NCBI GenBank assembly: GCA_018715175.1
Contig: DVME01000085.1
Span: 1-52,018 of the forward strand
DNA from: Candidatus Limiplasma stercoravium
Lineage (GTDB): Bacteria; Bacillota; Clostridia; Christensenellales; Aristaeellaceae
Direction of reading: 5' to 3'
DNA: 52,018 nt
Part shown: piece by piece, positions 50,525 to 52,018 of the stretch
How the letters are laid out: every line of letters starts with the position of its first letter
Numbering within the stretch: the stretch's first letter is position 1
The notes under the pieces: model-generated
Databases searched by the model: none
What the model was told of the DNA's origin: nothing
The model's input: the letters and a program-made list of their open reading frames with translations, nothing else
Translations under genes and position numbers: made by a program

Positions 50525-51328
50525 TCAGCTTAACGCATACAGATGGCTCGCCCTCAGCCGCGCCGCCACCCGAAGCGTTACGTCCGCGCCCACCTGCGCG
50601 CCCGCGCCGCTCAGCGCCGACAGCGTGGTTTGGTAGGCCAGCTCCGGGGTGTTGTTTTCGCTGCTGAGATGCCCCAAAAGCACGTGCCGCGTGCCCGCGC
50701 GCGCCAGGCGCACGGCGGCCTCGGCCCCGGAATCGTTGCTCAGGTGCCCCTTGCCGCCCAGGATCCGCGCCTTGAGCCGCTGGGGATAGCGGGGGTTGCG
50801 CCGGAGCATGTCGGGGTCGTGGTTGCTTTCCAGCAACACCACGTCCGCGCCGCTGATGGCGTTGAACACCGGCGCGCTGAAATGCCCCAAATCCGTGGCC
50901 ACGGCCACCGACGCCGAGCGCAGGAACACGCGGTAGCCCACGGGATCGTTGGCGTCGTGGGGGATGGAAAAGGGGCAAACCTCCATCCCATGCAAAAAGA
51001 AGCTTTCCCCGGCGGTGATGTCAATGCGGCGGCAAGCGGGCACTTCGCCCACGGCGGAGCGCATGCCCTCCCAGGTGCCGGGGGTGGCGTAGATGGGCAG
51101 ATCCAGCCGCCGCGCCAGGACGCCCGCGCCGCGGATGTGGTCGCTGTGCTCGTGGGTTATCAGCAGCGCTCGCAGGGTTTTAGGGTCGAGCCCGGCCGCG
51201 GTCATGGCGTCCAGCACCTGGCGGCAGCTCATGCCGCAGTCGATGAGCACCGCGTTGCCGTCCTCGCACAGGTATACGGCGTTGCCGCTGGAACCGCTGA
51301 AAAGGGTCAGGAAGGTAATCAAACGCAT
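50525..51328 (-). CDS. yycJ: Metallo-beta-lactamase-fold hydrolase YycJ/WalJ
   Basis: A 267-residue cytoplasmic metallohydrolase. The family opens with LTLFSGSSGNAVYL, has the metal-binding HxHxDH as THEHSDHIRGAGVLAR, further ligands in FSIPHDANDPVGYRV and ATDLGHFS, and LESNHDPDMLRRNPRYPQRLKARILGGKGHLSN, the YycJ hallmark. In Bacilli it belongs to the WalRK region and takes part in coordinating cell division with DNA replication or repair; nuclease activity has been reported in relatives. Here the WalRK genes are not nearby, but rlmH is, as usual. It starts 16 bp after the M20 peptidase. Confidence 0.93.
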   Translation of the reverse strand: MRLITFLTLFSGSSGNAVYLCEDGNAVLIDCGMSCRQVLDAMTAAGLDPKTLRALLITHEHSDHIRGAGVLARRLDLPIYATPGTWEGMRSAVGEVPACRRIDITAGESFFLHGMEVCPFSIPHDANDPVGYRVFLRSASVAVATDLGHFSAPVFNAISGADVVLLESNHDPDMLRRNPRYPQRLKARILGGKGHLSNDSGAEAAVRLARAGTRHVLLGHLSSENNTPELAYQTTLSALSGAGAQVGADVTLRVAARLRASHLYALS

Positions 51329-51344
51329 CGCTCCTTGCGAGGGT

Positions 51345-52018
51345 TCAGCACTTGGACATGACCGACGCGAAAAAGCGCACCAGGTCAGGCAGCAGCGCCA
51401 GCGGGACGCGCTCGTTGGCGCCGTGGATCATTTCGCGCTGCGCCTTGCTCAGCGGCATGCCGGAAAAGCGGTACACGTTGGGGCAAAGGCGGCCGTAGTG
51501 CCGGCTGTCGCTGCAAGCCAGCATCAGGTAAGGCGCGACGATGACGTCGGGGTACACTTCGCGGATGGCCTGGCTGACGCGCTCCCACGCTTCCCCACAG
51601 GCCGGCGAGACGGGCGAGGGATCATGCCCCTGCACGACGCTCACCGCCGTATCCGGGCCCACGACGCGCTGAAGGCGGTCGCGCACGCCGTCGACGGTTT
51701 CGCCGCAGATGATGCGCGCGTTGAGCCCGGCGCGGCATTGGCCGGGCAGGACGTTGTACGCCTCCGATCCCGACAGGCGCGTCACGGCGCAGGTGGTGCG
51801 CACCAGCGCGTTAAGCTCGCCGCCCGACAGCCGGCACAACAGCCCCAGCGCGGGGGCAAAGCACCACAGGTTGGCAAAGACCAGCCGCAGCGAAAAGGGC
51901 GCGTAGCGGCCCAGGGTGTCAAACAGCGCGCGGGCAGGCCCGGAAAGCGTGAAGGGAAAGGGCTTGCAGCGGATGCGCTCCAGGGCCCGGGCCAGCACCG
52001 CGGCGCTTTGGCGCGCGG
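51345..52018 (-). CDS. M20-family peptidase, C-terminal part (cut by window edge)
   Basis: The last 224 residues of an M20 zinc carboxypeptidase/amidohydrolase of the carboxypeptidase S (PM20D1) type; the reading frame stays open to the window edge, so the start lies outside. Visible motifs are LSGSEAYNVLPGQCRAGLNARI (lid-domain dimerisation region), PYLMLACSDSRHYGRL with a metal/substrate-contact Asp-Ser-Arg-His, NVYRFSGMPLSKAQREMIHGANERV with the His-Gly-x-Asn-Glu that ends the catalytic domain. The substrate is probably a short peptide or N-acyl amino acid. It is the first visible gene of the yycJ-rlmH operon. Confidence 0.88.
   Translation of the reverse strand, partial: ARQSAAVLARALERIRCKPFPFTLSGPARALFDTLGRYAPFSLRLVFANLWCFAPALGLLCRLSGGELNALVRTTCAVTRLSGSEAYNVLPGQCRAGLNARIICGETVDGVRDRLQRVVGPDTAVSVVQGHDPSPVSPACGEAWERVSQAIREVYPDVIVAPYLMLACSDSRHYGRLCPNVYRFSGMPLSKAQREMIHGANERVPLALLPDLVRFFASVMSKC

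Overview
The window reads as chromosomal DNA of a GC-rich, spore-forming Firmicute of class Clostridia. The pointers are spore-coat genes (cotJ), an S-box (SAM-I) riboswitch ahead of metK, a DUF1540 protein, a YycJ/RlmH pair, a type III glutamine synthetase, strong AGGAGG-type ribosome binding sites and Gram-positive sigma-A promoters. The style of the secreted proteins (MKR..., often ending ...LCSFAxAE) would fit a Christensenellales-like gut lineage, but that placement is only a guess. No rRNA, tRNA, phage, IS element or CRISPR array was seen.

Layout. 1-6.8 kb: three aminoacyl-tRNA synthetases (leuS-gltX operon, and glnS) around a degenerate EAL-domain gene. 6.8-9.8 kb: a FAD-dependent oxidoreductase, then an ECF vitamin-uptake S component overlapping a HAD phosphatase. 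9.8-13.1 kb: a membrane proton pyrophosphatase facing away from a spore-coat operon in which CotJA and CotJB are one fused protein, followed by CotJC. 13.2-26.1 kb: an accessory carbohydrate island that looks less GC-rich. A seven-gene leftward operon (kinase-like protein, two sugar-ABC permeases, solute-binding protein, GH9-type hydrolase, DUF4364 protein, sialidase-fold protein) is divergent from a rightward operon (atypical response regulator, SIS isomerase/deglycase, BadF-type sugar kinase, EamA permease). I infer import and intracellular breakdown of an amino-sugar-containing glycan. 26.1-31.5 kb: an operon of metK, trmO and an ABC-2 exporter under a SAM-I riboswitch, preceded by a phosphoglycolate-phosphatase-like gene.

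31.5-36.5 kb: a 1340-residue secreted protein with a Thr/Pro/Ser repeat stalk, queT, and a small cysteine-rich DUF1540 gene. 36.6-41.5 kb: an iron/phosphonate-type ABC importer (binding protein, ATPase, fused double permease) and a cytidylate-kinase-like gene. 41.6-47.2 kb: a translationally coupled run of a GH127-like protein, a tRNA-dihydrouridine synthase and two secreted proteins of unknown function. 47.3-49.5 kb: glutamine synthetase III behind a perfect-consensus promoter and a leader terminator hairpin. 49.8-52.0 kb: rlmH, an 85-residue unknown, yycJ and the 3' part of an M20 peptidase.

The most unusual items are: the carbohydrate island's orphan regulator, whose receiver domain has Glu in place of the phospho-acceptor Asp; a paired kinase homologue whose phosphate loop is destroyed; the CotJA-CotJB fusion; the EAL protein that has lost its metal-binding residues; and a family of composite hairpin repeats in the intergenic regions near 1, 13.1, 36.5 and 49.6 kb.
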